DNA from: Candidatus Pacearchaeota archaeon
GTDB taxonomy: Archaea; Nanoarchaeota; Nanoarchaeia; Pacearchaeales; GW2011-AR1
Direction of reading: 5' to 3'
Length of the DNA: 11,030 bases
NCBI GenBank assembly: GCA_002690445.1
Contig: NZER01000300.1
Span: 1 to 11,030, forward strand
The notes under the pieces: generated by a model
Databases searched by the model: none
What the model was told of the DNA's origin: nothing
What the model saw: the letters and a program-made list of their open reading frames with translations, nothing else
Translations under genes and position numbers: made by a program
Shown here: in pieces, positions 4,964 through 11,030 of the stretch
How positions within the stretch are numbered: the first letter of the stretch is position 1
Layout: each line of letters starts with the position of its first letter

Positions 4964-6328
4964 ATGTGTAAAATGGGTCTTAAAGAAACAACTATATCTA
5001 AAGCTAGTAAAGGATTAATACTTCAATACTATAATACTAGTAAGTCATTAACAGGTAAGAAAAAAGATGGTATAAGTTCTGTTTTTAATGTTGATAAAGT
5101 ATTAGAAGCAGTTCGTAAAGACAGTACTGTAATGGCAGCATTAAACACTTTAGTTGATAAGAGTGTAGAGGCTGGATGGAGAGTTACAGGATTGGATGGT
5201 AAGAGTAAAAAAACTGGTTTGGAGAAGGAACTTAAAAAGTTAAGGTTTAGTAAACTACTCAGGCAAATACTTTATAATCTTTACGCATACAATAATGTGT
5301 TTATAGAATTAGTTAAGAATGGTAAGGGCACTGTTAAGGAACTTCATGTTCTAGAAACTACAACTACAAAACCAGTAGCTGATGAGCATGGTAAGATTAT
5401 AGGTTATGTTCAAGAAACAGTAGATAATAAAGACCCTATCTTCTGGAGTCCTGACGAAGTAGTGCATGTTGCAGTAGCTAAACTAACTACTAGTGTATGG
5501 GGTGAGTTAGACATTCAAGCAGTATACACTAGCGTATTGATTAAACAATATATTTATTCATATCTTGGATGGTTATTCGGAACTAATCAATTCAAAGGAT
5601 TCTATAATATTAAGAATGCTAATGAGACACAAATCAAGAGTTTCATTAGTTACTTAAAGCGTAGCGAGGCTGATATTGAAAAGCCAGTTATTGCAGAAGG
5701 AGAAATAGAATACCAGATACTGAGAGATTTTACTGATGGAGATAGTATACTCAACCTAATAAACCAATGCGATAATAATATCCTAACACTATTACAAGTA
5801 CCACCAGTACTGATGGGAAAGCCAGGTGATAGTAACCGTAGTAATAGTGACGCTCAGAAGACAGCATTATACACCAGAATTAAAAGTATTCAAGAATTAT
5901 TAAAGGATTCATTCACTAACGATTTATTCCCCTTAATGAATTATGATAAGACAGAATTTCATTTTAACCCCTTAAACTATGGAGACCTTACTACATTATT
6001 AGAACAAGCAGAGAGGATGGTTAATATAGGTTTTAAGAAAGATAAGATACAAGACTATCTTGAACTTCAAGGATTCCCACTAGAAGGTGATTTGTTTGCT
6101 GAAGACGAGCATATGACTCAGCCTACTAAGAGTGAAGATATGTTTCCTAGTAGGCGTAGAAAGCCAGAAGATGAAACCAGTAAGGAAATAGGGACTGGAG
6201 AGGAAAGTACTACTCGTGAAGACCAACTAGTAAGTAAAAGTCATAAGAAGGATACTTTCTACTTTAGTAAGAAAGAGTCAGAAGATGAATCTATAAAGGA
6301 AAGAGATTATTATAAGAGGTTCTGGTAA
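4964..6328 (+). CDS. Portal protein (HK97-type)
   Basis: 454 residues, in the usual range. The order of segments matches phage portal proteins: an N-terminal part with ALNTLVDKSVEAGWRV, then LYNLYAYNNVFIELVKNGKG, the VVHVAVAK strand, and VPPVLMGKPG (279-288) followed by SNRSNSDAQ, typical of the wing/stem region. The C-terminal 80 residues are charged and low in complexity (KSEDMFPSRRRKPEDETSKE) and probably disordered or facing the scaffold. It forms the 12-fold ring at one capsid vertex. The ATG at 4964 or the one three codons later (4973) may be used; neither has a clear Shine-Dalgarno site. Confidence 0.88.
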   Translation: MCKMGLKETTISKASKGLILQYYNTSKSLTGKKKDGISSVFNVDKVLEAVRKDSTVMAALNTLVDKSVEAGWRVTGLDGKSKKTGLEKELKKLRFSKLLRQILYNLYAYNNVFIELVKNGKGTVKELHVLETTTTKPVADEHGKIIGYVQETVDNKDPIFWSPDEVVHVAVAKLTTSVWGELDIQAVYTSVLIKQYIYSYLGWLFGTNQFKGFYNIKNANETQIKSFISYLKRSEADIEKPVIAEGEIEYQILRDFTDGDSILNLINQCDNNILTLLQVPPVLMGKPGDSNRSNSDAQKTALYTRIKSIQELLKDSFTNDLFPLMNYDKTEFHFNPLNYGDLTTLLEQAERMVNIGFKKDKIQDYLELQGFPLEGDLFAEDEHMTQPTKSEDMFPSRRRKPEDETSKEIGTGEESTTREDQLVSKSHKKDTFYFSKKESEDESIKERDYYKRFW

Positions 6329-6332
6329 TAAA

Positions 6333-6557
6333 ATGTTACATGATGAAGAACACATTGAAGAATTAGAAGACGAAACTTCAGGTATTGAAATAGAAGAAGA
6401 CATGCTAGCTGAAGAAATACCAATAGTAGAACCTTTTGACCTAACAAGATATTCACTAGTTGCGACAGTAGCAAAGAATGGCTTGATAATCAAATATGAT
6501 TTTATGAAGTCTGAAGAAGCAGAAATTAAAGCGAAAGAAATATTTGAGAGGTTGTGA
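6333..6557 (+). CDS. Small acidic hypothetical protein
   Basis: 74 residues, not recognised. The first half is very acidic (about 14 Asp/Glu in the first 30 residues). The second half, SLVATVAKNGLIIKYDFMKSEEAEIKAKEIFERL, looks like a small beta-beta-alpha unit. It starts 4 nt after the portal stop and is followed 4 nt later by the next start, so it belongs to the head operon. An acidic protein between portal and protease could be an assembly cofactor, but nothing shows this. Confidence 0.6.
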   Translation: MLHDEEHIEELEDETSGIEIEEDMLAEEIPIVEPFDLTRYSLVATVAKNGLIIKYDFMKSEEAEIKAKEIFERL

Positions 6558-6561
6558 TAAG

Positions 6562-6762
6562 ATGACAAAATTAACTACGAGAGGGCGTAAAAGAATTAAG
6601 ACAAGCAATTTTGCATTGCCAGACAGGCAGTATCCTATTCAAGATATATCTCATGCAAGAAATGCATTAGCAAGAGTTTCACAATATGGAACTCCTTCAG
6701 AAAAGAAAAGAGTTAGGGAAGCAGTTTATAAAAAATATCTAAGTTTAGGAAAAAAGAAATAA
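6562..6762 (+). CDS. Small basic protein with a phage-type HARNALARV motif (DUF6582-like)
   Basis: 66 residues. The segments FALPDRQYPI (17-26), HARNALARVSQYGTP (31-45) and VREAVYKKY (51-59) form a pattern that recurs in phages and archaeal genomes, often in or beside head-maturation genes, and which I associate with DUF6582. The function is not established; the basic, helical character suggests nucleic-acid or protein contact. ATG 6562 is chosen over an in-frame TTG at 6544 because the latter lies inside the preceding gene and has no better ribosome site. A one-base gap separates its stop from the protease start. Confidence 0.7.
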   Translation: MTKLTTRGRKRIKTSNFALPDRQYPIQDISHARNALARVSQYGTPSEKKRVREAVYKKYLSLGKKK

Positions 6763-6763
6763 A

Positions 6764-7465
6764 ATGCCATACAATACAATAAAGGAATTACCTGTGAGCA
6801 TAAGAAAACTACCTATAGGTGCACAAAACATATTCTTGCAAGTATTCAACAAATCATACGATAAAAATGGTGAAGAAATAGCTTTTAAGATAGCATGGAC
6901 TGCAGTAAAAAGTAAGTTCAAAAAAGTAAAAGATAAATGGATTGCTAAAGGATTAGGTCATGAACTATATACTTTCACGCTAGAAAATAAGGAAAAATTA
7001 TTTGTACAGAAAGGGAAAGATGGAGAGTTCTACTTAGAAGGAGTATTAAGCACGACAACTCCAGACAGTCTAGGATATAGATTCACTACTGACACTCTAC
7101 AAGACTTCGCAAGGCAGATTAACAAGAGAGGTGTGAGTGGAAGTATAACACATGAAGAATGGGAGCGTCTAAAACTAAAATATTCACACTTGACAGAAGC
7201 AAAATTCATAAGTAAAGCCTTGAAGGAAAGGAAAGGAATATTGAAAGTAGTAAAGGCAATATACCAGAAAGGAAAATTATGGGTTAAGGCAATCATAGAT
7301 AAAAGATATTTAAATCGTATAAAGCAATTTAAGACAATGAGTATAGAAGCATTAGTACCTAAGAAATACCAACAAGGAAGAACATATACTGGCGGTACAG
7401 TATTAGGACTTGCACTAGATAATAATCCAGTTAATAAACAAGCAAGGATTACTAAGATAGAATAA
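6764..7465 (+). CDS. ChaB-domain / prohead protease fusion
   Basis: 233 residues. Residues 1-60 match the ChaB domain: MPYNTIKELPVSIRKLP, then GAQNIFLQVFNKSYD, then AFKIAWTAVKSKF and a final W. Residues about 68-233 look like an HK97-type prohead protease: an opening FYLEGVLSTTTPDSLGY, a candidate catalytic His130 (SITHEEW), a candidate Ser193 (TMSIEA) and the typical ending GLALDNNPVNKQARI (215-229). The protease would cleave scaffold and capsid protein during maturation. Its position between portal and capsid genes agrees. The catalytic assignment comes from motif position only. The role of the attached ChaB domain is unknown. Confidence 0.75.
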   Translation: MPYNTIKELPVSIRKLPIGAQNIFLQVFNKSYDKNGEEIAFKIAWTAVKSKFKKVKDKWIAKGLGHELYTFTLENKEKLFVQKGKDGEFYLEGVLSTTTPDSLGYRFTTDTLQDFARQINKRGVSGSITHEEWERLKLKYSHLTEAKFISKALKERKGILKVVKAIYQKGKLWVKAIIDKRYLNRIKQFKTMSIEALVPKKYQQGRTYTGGTVLGLALDNNPVNKQARITKIE

Positions 7466-7467
7466 GA

Positions 7468-8259
7468 ATGACAGGACACGCTAAAGTGTTAATCGCAGCT
7501 CCCGTCTATGATGGGAAGGATTACTGCATGAAGGAATGGAGAGAATTAATAAGTAAGATAGACTATCCTGTTATTGACTATTTACTCGTGGATAATAGTG
7601 AAACAAACACTTTTTATGAAAGGCTGAAGAGTGAAGGTTTTAACATTCATAAAATACCACGAAGGAGTAATAGTAGAGAAGCAATTAATGATAGTATGAA
7701 TTACATACGACAATACACACTAGATAATAATTATGATTACTTAATGAGCATTGAAGTAGACCTAAAACCAGACGAGCAATTAATTAATAGGTTACTAGCA
7801 CATAACAAGGCAGTAGTTGGCAGTTACTACTTGCTAGGGTTTAAAGAAGACCAAGAAAAATATGAACGAGTAAGATTACTAGCGAGGCATGGACTAATCA
7901 ATAAGGCAGTATTCCTAGAATCAATTAAAGAATTACAATTTCAGAGGGCGTGTATCTTCTACCTAGACTATAAAGAAGATAGGAACTCATGGGGGACTAG
8001 CAATATAACCCCTGAGAAGACGGAAGAACTATTCAACACAGGATTACAACAAGTACATGGTGTTGGAATGGGAGCGACACTAATCAGAAGGGACATACTA
8101 GAACGATTCCCATTCTGGACGGATGCAAGGTTCGATAATAAACACCATGATGTGTATTTCTTCATGGACTTACACAATAATCACATACCAGTATATGTGG
8201 ATACTACTACTTTAATACCACACGACCCAAGCAGGTGGTCAAGTGTGGAAGACAAATAA
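7468..8259 (+). CDS. GT-A-type (family 2-like) glycosyltransferase
   Basis: 263 residues. The start KVLIAAPVYDG, then DYLLVDNSET (37-46) and SIEVDLKPD (94-102) follow the order of a GT-A fold: nucleotide-binding strand, LVDN strand and an acidic metal site (ExD in place of DxD). Later HGVGMGATLIRRDILERFPF is a common acceptor-side segment, and HDPSRW (252-257) offers a His for the metal. No membrane helix is seen. The enzyme should move a sugar from a nucleotide-sugar to an acceptor. It lies 2 nt after the protease stop and before the scaffold, within the head operon, so capsid or fibre glycosylation is a reasonable inference; host surface glycan is the alternative. Confidence 0.7.
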   Translation: MTGHAKVLIAAPVYDGKDYCMKEWRELISKIDYPVIDYLLVDNSETNTFYERLKSEGFNIHKIPRRSNSREAINDSMNYIRQYTLDNNYDYLMSIEVDLKPDEQLINRLLAHNKAVVGSYYLLGFKEDQEKYERVRLLARHGLINKAVFLESIKELQFQRACIFYLDYKEDRNSWGTSNITPEKTEELFNTGLQQVHGVGMGATLIRRDILERFPFWTDARFDNKHHDVYFFMDLHNNHIPVYVDTTTLIPHDPSRWSSVEDK

Positions 8260-8264
8260 ATTTT

Positions 8265-8271
8265 GGGAGGA
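8265..8271 (+). promoter_or_regulatory. Shine-Dalgarno site deciding the start at 8281
   Basis: GGGAGGA lies 9 nt before the ATG at 8281. The open frame begins at a TTG (8263) that overlaps this site, so the ATG is the true start. Confidence 0.7.
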
Positions 8272-8280
8272 ATTGAAAGA

Positions 8281-8709
8281 ATGACTGAATTAGAAAATAA
8301 CATGGAAGCGAAACTCAAACAAGTACAGGTTATGAGTGAACAAAAAGATTTAGATAATAAGAAGAGAGAGTTAGAAGAAGGAGAACAATCCCTCACACTA
8401 ATAATAGCTGAGAAGGAAAGGACGAAGAAAGAAATAGCATTATTCAGTAAGATAAGCAAAGTAATGCTTGATAATTATGGGAAACTCCCAGAATCAAGAG
8501 AACACACATGGGAGAACCAGAGTGAATACTGGATTTTAATGAAAGAAAAGCAAGCCTTAGATAATGAAAGACTTCTTGCGAAGTTTGAACAGACAATATT
8601 AAACCTGTCCAAGCAAGAAAGAATGACTAAAGAAAACATTAACGGGTTGAAGAGTAGTATACTCTTACAAAGTGTGGAAATTAAAAAGAATAAGAGGCAT
8701 AAAAAATGA
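8281..8709 (+). CDS. Coiled-coil protein upstream of the scaffold
   Basis: 142 residues, not recognised by family. Heptad-like charged sequence occupies about residues 1-60 (LENNMEAKLKQVQVM, KKRELEEGEQSL) and about 88-140, broken by a Trp/Tyr-containing hinge (HTWENQSEYWILM). The end is very basic (KKNKRHKK). Its stop overlaps the scaffold start as ATGA, so the two are co-translated. It may be a scaffold partner or an inner-capsid protein; the basic tail could contact DNA. No catalytic motif is visible. Confidence 0.6.
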   Translation: MTELENNMEAKLKQVQVMSEQKDLDNKKRELEEGEQSLTLIIAEKERTKKEIALFSKISKVMLDNYGKLPESREHTWENQSEYWILMKEKQALDNERLLAKFEQTILNLSKQERMTKENINGLKSSILLQSVEIKKNKRHKK

Positions 8710-9179
8710 GTGAAGAAATGAAAGAACAAGGAACACTAACAGGAACTAGTAAAGATACAGATGCGGTAATAAGTAGTGAAGAACTAGCAAGTATAGAGAA
8801 GGAAGTCCTAGCTAAAGACAAAGATAGGGAAGCAGAATTAACGAAGGAAGTAGAAACTAAAGTGAGGAAAGACATGCAAGCAGAAACAAGACTTAAAGAA
8901 TTAGAAACTGAAAAGGCAAAGCTAGAATTACTAGTTAAAGAACAAGCTAAAGAAAAACAAACCCTAAATGAAGATTTTAGGAAGGAGATAGACCTTATAA
9001 AAGAAAAAATAGGCAGCAGTAAAAGAATGGTAGACACTGACAGTCCATTCGGAAGCCCAAATCACGCTCAAGAAAATCCGACTAAAACGTTGGATAGTGA
9101 GAAGGTAAGAGAAATAGATGAAGAATCCAAAACAGCATTCCTTAAAAGTCAAGGGATAACTGAAAAAGAATGGATTTAG
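8706..9179 (+). CDS. Putative head scaffold protein
   Basis: 157 residues, highly charged. A long coiled-coil region runs from about residue 25 to 100 (VLAKDKDREAELTKEVETK and onward), followed by a flexible Ser/Pro/Asn-rich linker (DTDSPFGSPNHAQENPTKT) and a short helical C-terminus ending in GITEKEWI. Position directly before the major capsid protein, size and composition are those of a scaffold, with the C-terminal piece as the likely capsid-binding part. It would be removed by the protease at 6764. It ends in TAG, one of two genes here to do so. Confidence 0.65.
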   Translation: MSEEMKEQGTLTGTSKDTDAVISSEELASIEKEVLAKDKDREAELTKEVETKVRKDMQAETRLKELETEKAKLELLVKEQAKEKQTLNEDFRKEIDLIKEKIGSSKRMVDTDSPFGSPNHAQENPTKTLDSEKVREIDEESKTAFLKSQGITEKEWI

Positions 9180-9214
9180 AAAAATAATCTTACACAACAA
9201 AAAAAAATAAACAT

Positions 9215-9220
9215 AAGGAG
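9215..9220 (+). promoter_or_regulatory. Shine-Dalgarno site of the major capsid gene
   Basis: AAGGAG lies 10 nt before ATG 9231, in an A-rich, unstructured 50-nt gap. It is among the strongest ribosome sites in the window, which fits the need for much capsid protein. Confidence 0.7.
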
Positions 9221-9230
9221 ATAAGAAAAA

Positions 9231-10142
9231 ATGGAAGCAAAAGAATTTATAGCAAAAGCATACGATAATAACGCTTTCACTACAGCTAAGACTTCAGCAG
9301 GTTACATAAACCCTGAAATTTGGAATAAAGAAGTATTAGACCACGTGAAGGCTAATCTAGTGGTTGCACCCTTAGGGAAATCGTATAATGACTTGTTAGA
9401 CAAGCCAGGAGATACACTGAATATTACAGTAGGTACAGAACCAGCAGCTGCAGCAGCAGTAGCTGAATCAGACGCAGTAAGTATTACTGACTTTGCAAAA
9501 ACGCAAGTAGTATTTAGTCCTACTGAGTACGGAGCAGCATACCAGTTAACTAACAAGGAAAAGTCAAGAAGTTTCATTAACTTAATGCAGGATATGACTG
9601 CACAGTTAGGATACCAACTTGCACTAAAGAAAGACTCAGTGTGTGTTTCACTATTACAAAGCAGTGCTGGAAATACCGTTGTAGCTAATGGAGTAGCAAG
9701 TACTGACATTGCCTCTTCAGACACTATAGACTATGATGATATAGTTAATGGTAAGAAAGAAGTAATGAAAGACAAGCTTGTACCAAAGTACTTAATAGTT
9801 GGTGCTGAACAGTATGCAGACTTGTTAAAACTATCAGCATTCAGAGATGCTAGCCAGTTCAATGGAGACATTGCACATAATGGTTTCATCGGAAGAATCA
9901 GTGGAATGGACGTATTTTGGACTACACAAATCAGTCCTTCAGCTAGTAAAGCTAAGGCTTTAATACTTGGAGTTGATGGTAGTGGTAATAGCCCTTTTGG
10001 CATTGCACAAAAGAAAAACCCATACCTTGAAACTGAATACCACGCTTTAGAAAGATACACTGACATTGTAGCTATTGAAGACTACGCTGTTAAGTTATTA
10101 AGAGCTGATGGTGTTTGTAGTATTGAATCATACGCTGCATAA
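9231..10142 (+). CDS. Major capsid protein (HK97 fold)
   Basis: 303 residues. The N-terminal EIWNKEVLDHVKANLVVAPL, then PGDTLNITVG with an Ala-rich run (AAAAAVAESDAVSI), then FSPTEYGAAYQLTNKEK and the helix FINLMQDMTAQLGYQLALKKD are typical of the N-arm, E-loop and spine helix of HK97-like coat proteins. KLVPKYLIVGAEQYADLLKL and the ISGMDVFWTTQI strand belong to the A and P domains. It forms the shell. There is no long N-terminal delta domain, consistent with separate scaffold genes upstream. Codon use is richer in C and in GCA/GCT than its neighbours, as expected of a highly expressed gene. A terminator follows. Confidence 0.88.
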   Translation: MEAKEFIAKAYDNNAFTTAKTSAGYINPEIWNKEVLDHVKANLVVAPLGKSYNDLLDKPGDTLNITVGTEPAAAAAVAESDAVSITDFAKTQVVFSPTEYGAAYQLTNKEKSRSFINLMQDMTAQLGYQLALKKDSVCVSLLQSSAGNTVVANGVASTDIASSDTIDYDDIVNGKKEVMKDKLVPKYLIVGAEQYADLLKLSAFRDASQFNGDIAHNGFIGRISGMDVFWTTQISPSASKAKALILGVDGSGNSPFGIAQKKNPYLETEYHALERYTDIVAIEDYAVKLLRADGVCSIESYAA

Positions 10143-10160
10143 GCATGATTTGAAGTAATT

Positions 10161-10198
10161 GAGGAAGGCTAGTCCTTCTTCTTTTACATTTTTTTTTT
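10161..10198 (+). terminator. Hairpin plus T-tract terminator after the capsid gene
   Basis: GAGGAAGG (10161-10168) pairs with CCTTCTTC (10174-10181), an 8-bp stem with one G-T wobble and loop CTAGT. TTTT follows at once and a T10 run at 10189-10198. It ends the head operon and would work as an intrinsic terminator in bacteria or through T-tracts in archaea. Confidence 0.8.
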
Positions 10199-10228
10199 CA
10201 GTAAATAATATGATTTGAGTATGATAAA

Positions 10229-10303
10229 ATGGTAAATAATAAAAAAAATGATGATAATACATTTAAATTAAAACCTACAAAAGGAGGGGAAGAAGTATAC
10301 TAG
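10229..10303 (+). CDS. Candidate 24-codon small ORF in frame with the next gene
   Basis: ATG at 10229 opens 24 codons (MVNNKKNDDNTFKLKPTK, then GGEEVY) ending in TAG at 10301. It is in the same frame as the gene at 10325, separated by the TAG and seven further sense codons, so reading through would fuse them. It also overlaps a TATA-like box, so it may be no more than leader DNA. No clear ribosome site precedes it. Confidence 0.25.
   Translation: MVNNKKNDDNTFKLKPTKGGEEVY
10262..10268 (+). promoter_or_regulatory. TATA-box-like element for the fibre unit
   Basis: TTTAAAT in ACATTTAAATTA, downstream of the capsid terminator. Predicted start of transcription is near 10290, just before the palindrome at 10293. 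It repeats the arrangement seen before the portal gene. Confidence 0.4.
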
Positions 10304-10310
10304 TATACTT
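10293..10310. repeat. Perfect 18-bp palindrome
   Basis: AAGTATAC-TA-GTATACTT is fully self-complementary and sits in the leader of the gene at 10325. The right half, extended to TAGTATACTTTTT (10301-10313), recurs exactly at 606-618 in the left intergenic region, so the two places may bind the same protein. The in-frame TAG at 10301 lies at its centre. Confidence 0.65.
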
Positions 10311-10324
10311 TTTCACATAATAAT

Positions 10325-10780
10325 ATGCCTAATGAGGTCGTAATAAAAGATGTAGATGGTAACAAAACAGCAATAGTAGGAGATAGGCTAAAAGTAGATG
10401 CTAACCTCACAGTACAAGATATAGAGATAGGAGCGGTTGAGATTAAAGACCACGATGGAGAAGATAGGGCTGAAGTTAATTCTAATAATTCTTTAAAGAC
10501 AATAGAAGAAGTACCAACCACATTAGTTATGGCTCAGACTTCTACAGTTACTGCAGGAACAAGAGTTCAGCTTGGTACTAATACTTGCCAATCAGTAACG
10601 ATTAAAGCATTAGTTGGTAATACTGGAATTATGTATATTGGAGATGTTACAGTTGATAGTACTAATGGTTTTGAATTAAGTAGTGGAGATAGTATTAGTT
10701 TAGCTGTTAATAATTCTGATGTGGTTTATATTGATAGTTCTGTGAATGCAGAGGGAGTAAGTTTCATATTAGTTAATTAA
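10325..10780 (+). CDS. Fibre- or decoration-like virion protein
   Basis: 151 residues, beta-rich, with no Cys except one. The C-terminal half (about residues 70-151), with TVTAGTRVQLGTNTCQSVTIKA, GNTGIMYIGD, NGFELSSGDSISL and VYIDSSVNAEGVSFI, resembles a small beta-sandwich found in many phage head- or tail-associated fibres. The N-terminal half, with VVIKDVDGNKTAIV and IGAVEIKDHDGEDRAEV, contains repeated short strands and could be the virion-attachment shaft. It follows the capsid gene under its own promoter. No good ribosome site precedes the ATG. Confidence 0.6.
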   Translation: MPNEVVIKDVDGNKTAIVGDRLKVDANLTVQDIEIGAVEIKDHDGEDRAEVNSNNSLKTIEEVPTTLVMAQTSTVTAGTRVQLGTNTCQSVTIKALVGNTGIMYIGDVTVDSTNGFELSSGDSISLAVNNSDVVYIDSSVNAEGVSFILVN

Positions 10781-10781
10781 A

Positions 10782-11030
10782 ATGGTTAATTTAAAGACAC
10801 ACGCATCAAGTGCGGGTGGTGGAGATACAAGTGGATTCGTTCCATATACTGGTGGAACTACAGATATTATTATTGCTCACGATATTAAGATAGATAGCGA
10901 TAGTAAGAAATTAATTTTTGGAGATGGACAAGACGCAAGTATTTATTACGATGGAACAAATTTATATATTCTGGCTGATGATGTAGGCACAGGAATAGTT
11001 AAGTTAAGTACTGATATGGCATTAAGAGAT
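10782..11030 (+). CDS. Fibre-like structural protein (truncated by the window end)
   Basis: 83 codons are visible and the frame is still open. It starts 1 nt after the previous stop. After a flexible Gly/Ser-rich start (SSAGGGDTSGFVPYTGGTTD) come strand repeats DIKIDSDSKKLIFGDGQDA and SIYYDGTNLYILAD. The GDGQDASIYYDGTN pattern is frequent in phage tail fibres and appendages, especially from environmental sequences. It probably encodes a longer appendage, and with the gene before it forms a receptor-binding or decoration unit. The end of the gene lies outside the window. Confidence 0.6.
   Translation, partial: MVNLKTHASSAGGGDTSGFVPYTGGTTDIIIAHDIKIDSDSKKLIFGDGQDASIYYDGTNLYILADDVGTGIVKLSTDMALRD

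Noticed and set aside
6278..6568. 96-codon minus-strand open frame, Ser/Ile-rich
   Set aside because: Antisense to the acidic 74-residue gene. The Ser-rich content mirrors its GAA/GAAGA codons. The sense gene has the better start and spacing.
8681..9037. 118-codon minus-strand open frame with membrane-like sequence
   Set aside because: Antisense of the charged scaffold gene. Ser/Phe/Leu-rich sequence is the expected complement of Glu/Lys codons.
10281..10289. AAGGAGGGG as ribosome site for the fibre gene
   Set aside because: The nearest usable start in the right range is missing. The ATG at 10325 is 35 nt away, too far unless the palindrome folds and brings it closer.
1..11030. Reassigned stop codon across the genome
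   Set aside because: TAA, TGA and TAG all end genes at sensible places with close following starts. Only the TAG at 10301 invites a readthrough idea, and that is kept as a local finding.
1..11030. tRNA genes, integrase or att sites
   Set aside because: No cloverleaf-like segment, recombinase or convincing attachment repeat was seen, so provirus status cannot be judged from this window.

Overview
The window is a low-GC stretch of a head-tailed virus (Caudoviricetes-type) or provirus. It carries the left end of a structural module, read rightwards: small terminase candidate, large terminase, portal, ChaB/prohead-protease fusion, scaffold-like coiled coil, HK97-fold major capsid protein and the first fibre-like structural genes. 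An archaeal host is the best fit but is not proven. Non-coding stretches contain TTTAAAT-type TATA boxes placed about 25 nt before start codons or likely transcript starts; one of these would give a leaderless mRNA. Some genes also have Shine-Dalgarno sequences. The code looks standard: TAA, TGA and TAG all end genes.

Layout. 24-260 (minus) is a small unknown gene whose start codon sits at the predicted transcript start. 261-1065 is about 800 bp without a credible gene and is the most structured DNA here: an A/C-only tract, a 14-nt tandem repeat, a ladder of small ACT-N4-AGT dyads at about 27-32 bp spacing, an AT-rich TATATAC block, an 11-bp inverted repeat, a G/T-only tract, a 70-nt imperfect palindrome and GGTACTGTT direct repeats. 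It separates divergent transcription, and the strand bias flips from C-rich to G-rich across it. A replication origin, a packaging-start (pac) site or a control region are all possible.

1066-4604 is a tightly overlapping operon. Between small and large terminase it carries four cargo genes: a gamma-glutamylcyclotransferase-like protein, a DUF6915-like protein, a TagD-like cytidylyltransferase and a LicD-like phosphotransferase. The last two resemble the enzymes that make CDP-glycerol/CDP-ribitol and transfer the alditol phosphate to a glycan.

4594-10142 holds a small unknown gene, then the portal behind its own promoter and leader hairpin, two small proteins, the ChaB/protease fusion, a GT-A-type glycosyltransferase placed inside the head-assembly genes, two coiled-coil proteins and the major capsid protein, closed by a hairpin/T-tract terminator. 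10143-11030 starts a new unit with a promoter, a perfect 18-bp palindrome containing an in-frame TAG, a fibre-like protein and a second, truncated fibre-like gene.

The head-assembly genes should work as in HK97-like viruses: TerS/TerL package DNA through the portal into a shell built by scaffold and capsid protein and matured by the protease. The cytidylyltransferase, LicD-like and glycosyltransferase genes suggest that the virus also decorates a glycan, on its capsid or on the host surface; this is inference. GATC occurs only once in the window by eye, which suggests restriction avoidance.
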